NCBI RefSeq assembly: GCF_017896165.1
Contig: NZ_JAFCNB010000012.1
Coordinates: 124,001 to 188,000 of the forward strand
Direction of reading: 5' to 3'
Source: Microbispora oryzae
GTDB taxonomy: Bacteria > Actinomycetota > Actinomycetes > Streptosporangiales > Streptosporangiaceae
DNA: 64,000 bases
A program made the translations under genes and the position numbers. A model generated the notes under the pieces. It was not told the origin of the DNA. It saw only the letters and a list, made by a program, of their open reading frames with translations, and did not search any database. Of the stretch, positions 1 to 7,667 are shown piece by piece; within the stretch, counting starts at the first letter, position 1, and every line of letters begins with the position of its first letter.

Positions 1-324
1 TCGGTAGGTGGCCATCACCCGCTGGCGCAGCATGCTGTCGTGGCGGCCCCGCCACGCGAGCGCGTCGTTGCCGGTGACCAGGTGGACGGTGCGGCGCATC
101 AGGTGGGTGCGCACAACCTGCCGGTTCGTCAGCGCTTGATCGAGCTGGTCGGGTGTGAAGGCGTGCAGCCTCGACCACAGGCCGGCGAAGGGTTCATGCG
201 GTTCCTGGGCCTGCAGGCCGCACAGATGTGCCACCGCCGCCCCGACCGGTGCGGTGGTGCGCGCGAGCAGGTACTGGCGGGCCAGGGTCGCGCGGTTGAG
301 AGCGCGCGTGCTGAGGATGGTCAT
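1..324 (-). CDS. Winged-helix DNA-binding domain protein (AlkZ/HTH_42-like), 5' part only
   Basis: The reverse strand from an ATG at 324 reads without a stop to the window edge, giving the first 108 residues. It begins MTILSTRALNRATLARQYLL and has the family phrases HLCGLQAQEP (about residues 33-42) and RRTVHLVTGNDA, which are typical of the winged-helix family that includes the AlkZ DNA glycosylase. Members of this family unhook crosslinked DNA or bind DNA through tandem winged helices; whether this one is a glycosylase cannot be told because the C-terminal catalytic part lies outside the window. The gene start nearly abuts the stop of the decayed VOC gene on the same strand, so the two may have been one transcript. 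The family call is by memory of motifs, not a search. Confidence 0.75.
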   Translation of the reverse strand, partial: MTILSTRALNRATLARQYLLARTTAPVGAAVAHLCGLQAQEPHEPFAGLWSRLHAFTPDQLDQALTNRQVVRTHLMRRTVHLVTGNDALAWRGRHDSMLRQRVMATYR

Positions 325-518
325 GAATGATCAGGCCGCGGCACGCTCGTCGACCGGGCGGCGGCGCAGGCCGGGTCGGGCGAGTTCTCGTCGTGCACGC
401 CGCCCATGTCCTTGTACGTGACGGCGGCGATGCGCCCACCGAGGACGGACTGGCAGTAGCCCAGCGCCGCCCGTGCGTCGCCCTGGAGGTTCAGGTGGGT
501 GGTCGTCGTGACGAACAT
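321..518 (-). pseudogene. VOC/PhnB-like glyoxalase-fold protein, truncated remnant
   Basis: A reverse-strand reading frame starts at ATG 518 behind a good ribosome site (AAGGAG, about 6 nt upstream). It opens MFVTTTTHLNLQGDARAALG and goes on with YCQSVLGGRIAAVTY, the standard N-terminus of PhnB-like VOC proteins (metal-dependent bleomycin/glyoxalase fold, usually about 140 aa). After some 50 residues the similarity stops and the frame ends at codon 66, overlapping the start of the next gene. It is therefore a remnant with the C-terminal beta-alpha-beta module lost. It lies divergent to a WYL regulator remnant, the usual genomic pairing for this family, and the shared operator is still intact. 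Confidence 0.7.
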
Positions 519-644
519 GGCCTTCTCCTTGCTCGCGGTTCGGCGAGGTGCGCTGCCGCAGCGATGGAGCCCTGGGGCGGCGACCTTGTGGCCAGGGGTT
601 ATGGCCTCTCCGACGGATCTTGGTACCCACCGTTCCATGAATAG

Positions 645-661
645 AGGACAGTTGGTGTCCT
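645..661. promoter_or_regulatory. Palindromic operator between VOC and WYL regulator remnants
   Basis: AGGACA-N5-TGTCCT, a perfect 6+6 inverted repeat, lies 14 nt before the ATG of the WYL-family gene and faces the divergent VOC gene. GGACA-N5-TGTCC type sites are the expected target of YafY/WYL regulators that control an adjacent PhnB-like gene; that assignment is by analogy. Confidence 0.6.
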
Positions 662-675
662 GTAATGCGGGCAGA

Positions 676-1089
676 ATGCCGAACGTGCATAAGACGTCCT
701 CGCGGCTGCTCGCGCTGCTGTCCGACCGCATACGCCCGCGCACCCCCACCGGCCCGCGCTTCAGGCCACGGGATCTCCCTGGCGCTGACGTAGCCGCGTT
801 CGCCACCGGCCGATTCCGGGGAACCGACGGCTCTACCACCGACTGGCCCTGCCGCGGCGAGGTCATCCTCAACCTCCCAGCGCGGGCTGTGGCCCCCTTC
901 GCGCAGGACGGAATCGTTGAAGGGCTCGGCCCCGACCGCTGTCGCCTTTCCCTCGGTTCCTGGTCGTGGAGCGGCCTTGCCGCCGCTATCGGCCGCTTCG
1001 ACACAGACATCCAAGTCATCGGTCCACCAGAGCTGATCGGTGCGTTCGCCGAACTCGCCGCGCGCTACGCCAAGGCCGCAGGCTCGTGA
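676..1089 (+). pseudogene. YafY-family WYL transcriptional regulator with internal deletion
   Basis: From ATG 676 the product starts MPNVHKTSSRLLALLS, the beginning of the N-terminal HTH of YafY-type regulators, then jumps in frame to DRIRPRTPTGPRFRPRDLPG and runs to GSWSWSGLAAAIGRFD and ELIGAFAELAARYAKAA, which is the C-terminal end of the WYL/WCX region. Intact family members have about 320 aa; here about 137 remain, so roughly 190 residues covering most of the HTH and the WYL core are missing without loss of frame. The product can hardly bind DNA. An in-frame start further upstream (499) exists but adds sequence unlike the family. The mirror-image gene on its left is also broken. Confidence 0.7.
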
Positions 1090-1158
1090 GAGCGACCCGA
1101 ACGCACTCGTTACCGTCGGCTCGATGCGCGCGTACACGCTTACTCGCTAACCGTTCTG

Positions 1159-1869
1159 TCAGACCGTCGCGAGTACGGATGGGTCCTGGCGGGGGATCCT
1201 GACACCCTTCACGAGCAGCCACGAAAGCATCGCGATCTCCGCGATTCCAGCCGGCGCGACGAGGTACGGGTCCAGCGCCGCACCGAGATCCGGTGCCAGG
1301 AACAGCGTGAACGTGTCGAGGAGGTAGCCCACGCATCCGATGACGAGCAGGACACCCAGCACGCGGGGGAACATTCCTGACCTGTGCACGAGATACCCCA
1401 GCGGCAGGAGCCACAGGGCGAAGAAGATCTGCGCGATGAGGTAGCCGTAGTGCTGCAGGTCGAGCATGAGCAGCACGAGCGCGTCGGACCCACGCGCGCC
1501 GAGCGCGCCGGCATAGGAGGTGTCGGTGGCGACGAGCAGCGCCGCGAGCTGGTGAACCATGTTGAGGCAGATGATGGCGACGGCGACCGCCACGAAGATC
1601 ACCATCACACGTGTGGCGTTCCTGCTCACGTGCTTGAGGAGCACATACAGCGTCATGGCTGTGAGCAGGAAGAACGTGGCTTGCACGAGGTCGGCGACGA
1701 AGCCGGCACGGACCAGGTCCGCGTGGGCCACGACGTTCCGCGCCGTGCTGGTGGCGTCCCCGGGCCGGTAGACCGAGGCACGGGAGAAGAAGTGGGCGAA
1801 GCCGCCCAAGATCGCGACGATCAGGTAGAACAGTCCGGCCGTTCTGGCGAGACGCTGGGGCGTGCGCAT
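1159..1869 (-). CDS. DUF4386 family integral membrane protein
   Basis: The 236-residue protein starts at ATG 1869 behind GGGAGGAACC. The N-terminus MRTPQRLARTAGLFYLIVAI and the motif YRPGDATSTARN are characteristic of DUF4386 proteins, and the length is normal. About six hydrophobic segments can be seen (near residues 12-28, 58-78, 86-115, 135-160, 167-190 and 200-222), so it sits in the cytoplasmic membrane. The function of the family is unknown; members often lie near regulators and stress genes. It is a single-gene unit on the reverse strand between the WYL remnant and the XRE pair. Confidence 0.85.
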   Translation of the reverse strand: MRTPQRLARTAGLFYLIVAILGGFAHFFSRASVYRPGDATSTARNVVAHADLVRAGFVADLVQATFFLLTAMTLYVLLKHVSRNATRVMVIFVAVAVAIICLNMVHQLAALLVATDTSYAGALGARGSDALVLLMLDLQHYGYLIAQIFFALWLLPLGYLVHRSGMFPRVLGVLLVIGCVGYLLDTFTLFLAPDLGAALDPYLVAPAGIAEIAMLSWLLVKGVRIPRQDPSVLATV

Positions 1870-1968
1870 GGTTCCTCCCTGTTTTCGGGGGTTTTCTGGC
1901 GTTTTCCGGCGTGCTGAACGGAGGCCGCGTGGTGGTGTCTCACGCGTGCCTGTGTGGTGGTCTGGCGG

Positions 1969-2193
1969 CTACTCCTCGGTGTCGGGGTACTGGAACACGT
2001 CGTCGAGCGGCACCGTGAACACCCGGGCGATCCGGAAGGCCATCTCGAGCGACGGTGAGTAGCGGCCCTGCTCGATGGCGATGACGGTCTGACGGGTCAC
2101 GCCGATGCGGTCGGCCAGCTCCGCCTGCGTCATCTCGCCATGGGCGAATCGCAGGGCTCGGATCGAGTTGGTCACTTTGGTGGGCTTGGCCAT
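1969..2193 (-). CDS. Small XRE-family HTH transcriptional regulator
   Basis: A 74-residue protein made almost entirely of one helix-turn-helix: MTQAELADRIGVTRQTV (residues 21-37) followed by IEQGRYSPSLEMAFRIARVF. The C-terminus LDDVFQYPD is typical of the short YozG/XRE type regulators that accompany a membrane protein gene. Its start (ATG 2193) is 2 nt past the stop of the upstream membrane protein gene, so the two are surely one operon. Such pairs are usually autoregulated; the inverted repeat at 2641-2676 upstream of the operon is the likely target (inference). Confidence 0.88.
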   Translation of the reverse strand: MAKPTKVTNSIRALRFAHGEMTQAELADRIGVTRQTVIAIEQGRYSPSLEMAFRIARVFTVPLDDVFQYPDTEE

Positions 2194-2195
2194 GG

Positions 2196-2615
2196 TCAGA
2201 AGCCTCGGCGGTACGCGACGATCTTGACGATCGAAGAGGTGATTGCGGACACGACGAACGCCAGGTAGAGCGCGTTGGCGATCCAGAAGTGCTCGGCCTC
2301 CACCATCGCGAGGCCGAGCGGGACCAGCGCGCAGACGCTGACGACGTAGAACCCTACGTGCTGCCCGAGCCTGTTGATCTCCTTGTCGCGCTCGTCTTCC
2401 TTGTCGGCGTCGCCGGGCGAGGCGATCGTGGCCACGATGCTCGCGACGATGTTCAAAACCACCGCGACGCCGATGGCCGTGAGCATCGGCCATACGTAGG
2501 CGATCTTCGTGACGTCCGCCCCTGGAACCCGCCCGAGGACGGTGGCGAAGTAGGCCACGGGCACGACGAGCGCGGACACGGCATAGATCCACGAGCGCTT
2601 CTCTCCGAATGACAT
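2196..2615 (-). CDS. Four-helix membrane protein (DUF2178-like)
   Basis: The chosen start, ATG 2615, has TAGGAGCGGGC just upstream; an in-frame ATG 33 nt earlier has no ribosome site. The product has 139 residues with four predicted membrane helices in two pairs, separated by a charged cytoplasmic loop (DADKEDERDKEINRLGQHVG). This architecture and the partner XRE regulator resemble DUF2178-type proteins found in many bacteria and archaea as a two-gene cassette. Biochemical function is not known. The promoter region upstream is AT-rich relative to the rest of the window and holds a pair of inverted repeats. Confidence 0.7.
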   Translation of the reverse strand: MSFGEKRSWIYAVSALVVPVAYFATVLGRVPGADVTKIAYVWPMLTAIGVAVVLNIVASIVATIASPGDADKEDERDKEINRLGQHVGFYVVSVCALVPLGLAMVEAEHFWIANALYLAFVVSAITSSIVKIVAYRRGF

Positions 2616-2640
2616 GCCCGCTCCTATGTATAAAAAACTT

Positions 2641-2676
2641 GACATCATGAAGGTAAAGCAAGGTCGACATGATGTC
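2641..2676. promoter_or_regulatory. Inverted repeat upstream of the membrane protein-XRE operon, candidate operator
   Basis: GACATCATG at 2641-2649 is answered by CATGATGTC at 2668-2676, and the right arm is itself an 11-bp palindrome (GACATGATGTC, 2666-2676). It sits about 26-61 nt upstream of the membrane protein start, where a self-acting XRE regulator would bind. No clear -35/-10 pair could be fixed. Assignment to this regulator is inference. Confidence 0.5.
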
Positions 2677-2833
2677 TAGTATCTTTGACTCCACCTTCGA
2701 CGGTGGTGAGGGGAGGAGCTCAGGGCCCGGCAAAACTTGGCATGGGCGGGCCGCCGTAGGCCGACCCGCTGCGGGCCCGGTCGCGGCGCGTGCCGCCGGC
2801 TGGTACGCCGGAGGTTCGAGGAGGGGGCGGCAC

Positions 2834-3120
2834 GTGAAGTACCTGATGTTGATCTACGGCAACGAGGACATCTGGAACAGTCTTCCCCCGGAGGCTCTGA
2901 CACGCCTGATCGATGAGGTGGACGGGTTCAACGACGCGTTGCGTGAGTCGGGGGAGCTGCCCGGGGGGGCGAGGGGCTGGTTTCCCGGCCGCGCTCGTTC
3001 CGGCCGGTGGGTGGCGAGGTCGTGGTGACCGACGGCCCCTACTTCGAGGCGAAGGAGTTCGTCGGGTCCTACTTCGTGGTCGAGGTCGCCGACGACCGGC
3101 GGGTGATGGAGATCGTGTAG
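2834..3120 (+). pseudogene. YciI-like (DGPF domain) protein, frameshifted in a G7 tract and truncated
   Basis: From GTG 2834 the frame reads MKYLMLIYGNEDIWNSLPPE and runs to GELPGG, the N-terminal half of a DGPF/YciI-like protein (normally about 110-120 aa, ferredoxin-like fold). At the run of seven G at 2963-2969 the frame is lost. Reading on with one extra or two fewer bases restores the family sequence: FRPVGGEVVVTDGPYFEAKE, with the signature DGPF-type motif as DGPY. That frame ends early at TAG 3118-3120, lacking the last 15-20 residues. Homopolymer slippage or a sequencing error could explain the first defect but not the early stop. It precedes a DHFR-like gene, a common pairing. Confidence 0.72.
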
Positions 3121-3190
3121 AAATCCGGTTCGCGGCTCCGATCCTCTCCTGAGCGGGCCCTACCGAGGCCCGGCAGAACGGGAGCGGAAC

Positions 3191-3898
3191 ATGACAAAGG
3201 TGACGGCACAGATGTCGGTGTCGCTGGACGGTTGCTACGCCGGGCGGCGTCACGGGGGTGCACCGGCCGACTGGTTGGACTCGGCGGAGGCGGCGGGCTT
3301 CTTCCGGGTCACGCGATGGGTGACCGCCGCCATGGCCTGGCGCGAGCGGCAGGGCTTCGCGGGCGGTGAGCAGAACGCCGACTCCAATATCGTCGCCGAG
3401 GCGTTCGAGAGCGCCGGGGCCTATGTGATGGGGCGCCGCATGGCCGACGGCGGCGAGGTGCCCTGGGGCGAGGAGCCGCCGTTCCGCGCGCCGGTGTTCG
3501 TGGTGACCCACCGCCCCCGCGAGACCGTACGGCGGGGCGCGACCAGCTTCACCTACGTCACCGACGGCGTCGCCAGTGCCGTCGAACAGGCCCGTGCGGC
3601 CGCCGGCGGCAAGAACGTGGCGATCGCCGGAGGCGGGACCCTGCTGCGCCAGGTGATCGCGGCCGGTCTGCTGGACGAGCTCGAACTGCACGTCGCGCCG
3701 GTCGTGCTGGGTGCCGGGATGCGCCTGCTCGACGCCGGCCTCGGCCTGGCCGACAAAGAGGGAATCGAGCTGACCCCTACCCGCGTGATCCACACCCCCA
3801 ACGTCACGCACCTGCGCTACACCGTCGACGGACGAGCCGCCCTCGTCCTGGACGACCGCGGCAGCGGAGCGGATCTCCGCGGAGCGGATGTGCCGTGA
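3191..3898 (+). CDS. Dihydrofolate reductase-like (RibD C-terminal domain) protein
   Basis: The 235-residue product starts at ATG 3191 with GGGAGCGG upstream. The opening TAQMSVSLDGCYAG, the central YVMGRRMADGGEVPW, the turn IAGGGTLLRQVIAAGLLDEL and the late LHVAPVVLGAGMRLLD are the standard landmarks of the RibD_C/DHFR-like fold, which binds NADPH; AGGGTLLRQ is the nucleotide-binding glycine loop. These stand-alone proteins are annotated as dihydrofolate reductase family but their substrate is unknown. The last 20 residues are a loose extension. A strong hairpin follows the stop codon. Confidence 0.88.
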   Translation: MTKVTAQMSVSLDGCYAGRRHGGAPADWLDSAEAAGFFRVTRWVTAAMAWRERQGFAGGEQNADSNIVAEAFESAGAYVMGRRMADGGEVPWGEEPPFRAPVFVVTHRPRETVRRGATSFTYVTDGVASAVEQARAAAGGKNVAIAGGGTLLRQVIAAGLLDELELHVAPVVLGAGMRLLDAGLGLADKEGIELTPTRVIHTPNVTHLRYTVDGRAALVLDDRGSGADLRGADVP

Positions 3899-3925
3899 GG
3901 CGGGGGTGCCTTGGTGACGAGCAGT

Positions 3926-3946
3926 GAAGCCCGGCGTGCGGGCTTC
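3926..3946 (+). terminator. Hairpin terminator candidate after the DHFR-like gene
   Basis: GAAGCCCG-GCGTG-CGGGCTTC is a perfect 8-bp stem with a 5-nt loop 27 nt after the stop. No T-run follows, as is common in high-GC actinomycetes. Confidence 0.55.
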
Positions 3947-4011
3947 CTGCCGCACCTCCGTGCAGGCCCGTGCTCCTCAGACGATGTCGCGTGATGGAGC
4001 GAGGAGGATGC

Positions 4012-6906
4012 TTGACACGTCCGACACCCAGGGTGATTTATGGATATATGGGGTATTCATCCCAAATGGGCCGTATTGGCGAGTCCAATTTCTGTCGATC
4101 ATCGTGGCCTGGTTGGCGTGGCCGCGCACGGGAGTGGGAGCTTGTCGTTCGATCGCTGCAGACGACCAAGGTGGGCCGGGGTGGGATTTTACTGGTTGAG
4201 GGCCGATCCGGCGTCGGCAAAAGCCACCTGCTCCGCATGGCCGCGACCACGGCAGCGAAGGCGGGGCTGCAGGTCGCCCAGGGCGCGGCGGACGAACTGA
4301 CCCAACTGGTACCGCTGGCCCCGCTGACGTCGGCGCTCGGACAATCCAGCCGCGCGCTTCCCGCGGACGATCGCATGAACATGTCCTGTCCGGCCGACCA
4401 GCGCTTGCTGTTGGTGGAACAACTGCGTGGACCGCTGGAGCAGCGGGTGGCCCGGGGACCCATCCTCCTCACGTTGGACGACCTGCACTGGGCCGACCCG
4501 ATGACTTTGCTGGCGCTGCGGTCGATGACCAGAGACCTCGCGTCCTATCCGCTCGTCTGGATGCTGTCTCGCACCAGCGGCAGCGGCGAGGGCCCCCGCC
4601 TCGACTGTCTGTTCAACCTGCTGGAACGTGACGGCGCGACCCGGATCACACTGGAAGCACTGGACGCGCGAGCAGTGGCGGACGTCGTCACCGACGTCCT
4701 CGGCGCGACGCCCGAGCCGGACGTGCTGGACCTGGCCGCTCTGGTGGACGGCAACCCCTTCCTGCTCGTCGATCGCCTGGAGAAACTCAAGAAGGAGGGC
4801 GCCTTCCAGATCACCGGCGGTCACGCGCGGATGGTCTCGCCGCGGCTGCCGTGCGCTCAGACGGTCACGCAGGAACGCCTGGCGGAGTTGTCCGCACGGA
4901 CCCGGCATCTGCTCCAGTGCGCCGGAATCCTGGGCCGTTCGTTCTCGGTGCGGGATCTGGCCGAGATGCTCGGCGAATCGACCAGCGGCCTGTTGCCGAT
5001 ACTGGAGGAGGCGATGTCGGCGGGCATCGTCCAACCCGCAGGGCACGAACTCACCTTCCGGCACGATCTGCTGTGGCAGGCGGTGATCGGAGCCATCCCC
5101 GCCCCGGTCCGCCGAGCCCTGCACCGCGATGTCGGACAGATGCTGCTCAAGCGAGGCGGGTCGGCCGTTCCGGCCGCCGCGCACCTCATTCACAGCGCCG
5201 GTCACGGCGATGCCCCCGCACTGCTCGGACTGGACCAGGCGGCGCGCGAGGTGCTGCGGTCCTCACCTCAGACCGCCGCCGACCTCGCCCTGCGCGCGCT
5301 CGAACTCAGCGACTCCACCGACCCTGACTGGTTCGGTCGCGCCGCCACCGCGGTCGACGCCCTGACGGTCATCGGACGGCTGTCCGAGGCGGCCGAACTT
5401 GCCCGTGCCGCACTCGGCAGGGCCCCACCTCTCCACGCCCCTCGCCTGCGCTGCGCGCTGGCGCACATCCTGCTCCTGAGCGGCCGACCGGCGGATGCGA
5501 TATCCGAGGCCGAAAACCTGCTCGCCCAGCAGGACATTCCAAATGACCTTCGCGGCATCGCCGAATGGACGATGTTCTGGGGGCTTACCTGCCTGAACAA
5601 CTACCAGAAAGGACGGCAACAGGCGGAAGCCGTTCTCGCCGACCGCGAGCGGCACACCGATGCCGCGGTCGTCGGAGCACTCCTGCTGCTCGCCCAGTTC
5701 GCCATGGTCGACGGGCGGATCGCCGACTCGTTCACGCACCTTTGCGAGGCCCTGCGCATCACCGACCGCGGCACCGCCGAAGCCATCCAGCGCCCGTATA
5801 CGCGCCTGATACTGAGCCTCTACCACAGGGCCATGCGCGAGTTCGATGCGGCCGACATCGCCATCCAGGCCGCCGAGGAGGAGATCAACGACCTCGGCCT
5901 GACCGTGCTCGCCGCACAGCCCGCGCTGTTCCGCTCCGTTCTGCATCTGGGCGCCGGCCGACTTGACGACGCCGCCGCCGAGGCCCAGGCCGGGAGCATG
6001 ACCGCCGAAGAACTCGGCACCCACGGGTTCATCCGCGTCGGGCTGTCCATACTCGCTGTCATCGCCCTGCGGCAGGGCGACATCGACGCCGCGGTCCGGC
6101 ACATCGAACGCTTCCAGTCCATCCCCGCCGCGCCCGAGATGTTGTACGGATCCGTGTGGGAGAAGTGGGTGATGGCGGCGGTCGCCGAAGCCCAGGGTGA
6201 TCCCGGGCGCGCGGTCGACATACTCGACGCCATCTACACCGACGAGGAGAAGCGGCGCTGGGCACTGCTCACGACGCCTCTCACGGCCGCCTGGATGACC
6301 CGGCTGGCGCTGGCCGCGGCGAACCGCCCGTATGCGCAGGCCATCGTCGACACGGCCGAGTACCTGGCCAGAAACAACCCGGACTTCCCCGTCTTCGCCA
6401 CCACATTCGCCCACGCCCGCGGCATTCTCCACAACGACCCCGACGCGCTGGCCGCCGCCGCCGATCAGCCCGAACCGTGGGCACGCGCCTTGGTCGCCGA
6501 AGACCTCGGCGTCCTTTGGGCCGCCAATTCCGGCGCCGATGCCTCGGCGAAGGCCGTCGAGAGCCTGGATGAGGCGCTCGACGGCTACCAACGCATCGGT
6601 GCGCTCTGGGACGTCGCCCGCGTGCGAGCCCGGCTGCGGGCGCTTGGCGTACGGCGCCGCCACTGGAGTCAATCCCAGCGGCCGACCTTCGGATGGGACA
6701 GCCTCACCGACACAGAACGCGCGGTGGCCGGCCTGGTCGCCCGAGGGATGACCAACCGCCAGGCCGCCGAGCGCATGTTCCTCTCCCCGCACACGGTGTC
6801 CACTCACCTTCGCCGGATGTTCAGCAAACTCGACATCTCCTCCCGTGCGCAGTTGGCCCGCATCGTCGCCGAGCAATGCCCCGAGCTCGCCGGCGAACCG
6901 AAATGA
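4012..6906 (+). CDS. Large LuxR-family transcriptional regulator with N-terminal AAA ATPase (LAL type)
   Basis: About 964 residues. A Walker A motif (GRSGVGKS, residues 64-71) and a Walker B-like ILLTLDDLHWAD form the STAND/AAA ATPase part; a long TPR-like helical region follows; the C-terminus (about 898-953) is a LuxR HTH with LTDTERAVAGLVARGMTNRQ and SPHTVSTHL. Proteins of this MalT/LAL class use nucleotide binding and a sensed ligand or partner to switch on transcription. The start is uncertain: TTG 4012 has a strong GAGGAGG just upstream but a short 4-nt spacer; GTG 3970, ATG 3994, ATG 4048 and ATG 4066 are in frame, and the first 40 residues are unlike the family, with AT-richer codons than the rest. 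The ligand is unknown. Confidence 0.88.
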   Translation: MTRPTPRVIYGYMGYSSQMGRIGESNFCRSSWPGWRGRAREWELVVRSLQTTKVGRGGILLVEGRSGVGKSHLLRMAATTAAKAGLQVAQGAADELTQLVPLAPLTSALGQSSRALPADDRMNMSCPADQRLLLVEQLRGPLEQRVARGPILLTLDDLHWADPMTLLALRSMTRDLASYPLVWMLSRTSGSGEGPRLDCLFNLLERDGATRITLEALDARAVADVVTDVLGATPEPDVLDLAALVDGNPFLLVDRLEKLKKEGAFQITGGHARMVSPRLPCAQTVTQERLAELSARTRHLLQCAGILGRSFSVRDLAEMLGESTSGLLPILEEAMSAGIVQPAGHELTFRHDLLWQAVIGAIPAPVRRALHRDVGQMLLKRGGSAVPAAAHLIHSAGHGDAPALLGLDQAAREVLRSSPQTAADLALRALELSDSTDPDWFGRAATAVDALTVIGRLSEAAELARAALGRAPPLHAPRLRCALAHILLLSGRPADAISEAENLLAQQDIPNDLRGIAEWTMFWGLTCLNNYQKGRQQAEAVLADRERHTDAAVVGALLLLAQFAMVDGRIADSFTHLCEALRITDRGTAEAIQRPYTRLILSLYHRAMREFDAADIAIQAAEEEINDLGLTVLAAQPALFRSVLHLGAGRLDDAAAEAQAGSMTAEELGTHGFIRVGLSILAVIALRQGDIDAAVRHIERFQSIPAAPEMLYGSVWEKWVMAAVAEAQGDPGRAVDILDAIYTDEEKRRWALLTTPLTAAWMTRLALAAANRPYAQAIVDTAEYLARNNPDFPVFATTFAHARGILHNDPDALAAAADQPEPWARALVAEDLGVLWAANSGADASAKAVESLDEALDGYQRIGALWDVARVRARLRALGVRRRHWSQSQRPTFGWDSLTDTERAVAGLVARGMTNRQAAERMFLSPHTVSTHLRRMFSKLDISSRAQLARIVAEQCPELAGEPK

Positions 6907-7031
6907 AGCCGTGGCACAGCGGCCGACGGACGGGCGATATCCAGGGCCCGCACTGGGGCATTCACTCGACTGCGGGCGCACCATTGGCGCATACTGCGGT
7001 CGGTTCCTTTCCTGCGGTTTGAGGGTGGTGG

Positions 7032-7157
7032 GTGTTCTTGTTCGGGCTGCCAGAGTTGGTACTGGTCGTGGTTGAGCTCGCCGTAGTGTTCGCGGTCGTC
7101 TACCTCGCGGTGCGGCTCGCGCTGAAGCACGACCGGATACGGAACGGCGGTCGGTAG
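7032..7157 (+). CDS. Very small single-span membrane protein
   Basis: A 41-residue frame from GTG 7032 to TAG 7155, preceded by a GAGGGTGG stretch. The product is FLFGLPELVLVVVELAVVFA followed by VVYLAVRLALKHDRIRNGGR: one long hydrophobic helix with a positively charged C-terminal tail, so N-out/C-in orientation by the positive-inside rule. Small proteins of this look are common in actinomycetes. No function can be given. Its codon pattern is GC-rich at third positions, which supports real coding, but the length makes this tentative. Confidence 0.45.
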   Translation: MFLFGLPELVLVVVELAVVFAVVYLAVRLALKHDRIRNGGR

Positions 7158-7208
7158 GCCCGTCACCTGGCGGCGTACCGCAGGCGACGGACCTGAGCGG
7201 TCATCCCA

Positions 7209-7667
7209 CTAGCCGATGGGGGGCGGGCCTGCGACTCGCACGTGAAACGACTCGGCGGAGGCGATGATCGCCTCAATGTCGAAGGGGGCCGGGGTCTCGC
7301 CGACGCCGGTGACGGGCGAACCGTTGGCCGTGAACCAGTCTTCGACGCGAGCGGGGGAGAAGACGGCTGCGAGGCGGGCGGTCGCGGTGCGCACGAGGTA
7401 GCCGTGTGCGACGCCGCGCGGGCCGTGTGCCGCCTGACCGGGTTCCAGGTCGAATCGCTGGTCGCCGACGAAGAAGGTCACTTTCCCGTCCAGGACGATC
7501 CAGACCTCCTCCTCGTCGTCGTGGATGTGGAGCGGCGGCGCGTGACCGGCCGCGTCCGTGAACTCCATGACCGAGAGCGAGCCGTTCGTCGCGTGTCCGG
7601 GCACCAGGACGCGGACCTGTCCGCCGAGGAACCAGAACGGCTCGGCGGCCTGACGCGGGGTGATCAT
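7209..7667 (-). CDS. Cupin-domain protein
   Basis: A 152-residue single-domain cupin. Motif 1 is PPLHIHDDEEEVWIVLDG, with metal-ligand candidates H47, H49 and E53/E54; motif 2 is PGQAAHGPRGVAHGY, with H88 as the fourth ligand. The complete ligand set suggests a metal-binding enzyme or small-molecule sensor, of the quercetinase-like/mannose-isomerase-like type. The ATG at 7667 overlaps the stop of the upstream alpha/beta hydrolase by 4 nt (ATGA), so the two genes are translationally coupled and their products likely act in one pathway. The substrate is not known. Confidence 0.88.
   Translation of the reverse strand: MITPRQAAEPFWFLGGQVRVLVPGHATNGSLSVMEFTDAAGHAPPLHIHDDEEEVWIVLDGKVTFFVGDQRFDLEPGQAAHGPRGVAHGYLVRTATARLAAVFSPARVEDWFTANGSPVTGVGETPAPFDIEAIIASAESFHVRVAGPPPIG

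Noticed and set aside
4012-4047. TTGACA at 4012-4017 as -35 of a promoter for the first LuxR regulator
   Set aside because: No acceptable -10 lies 16-18 nt downstream, and the hexamer overlaps the best start codon candidate.
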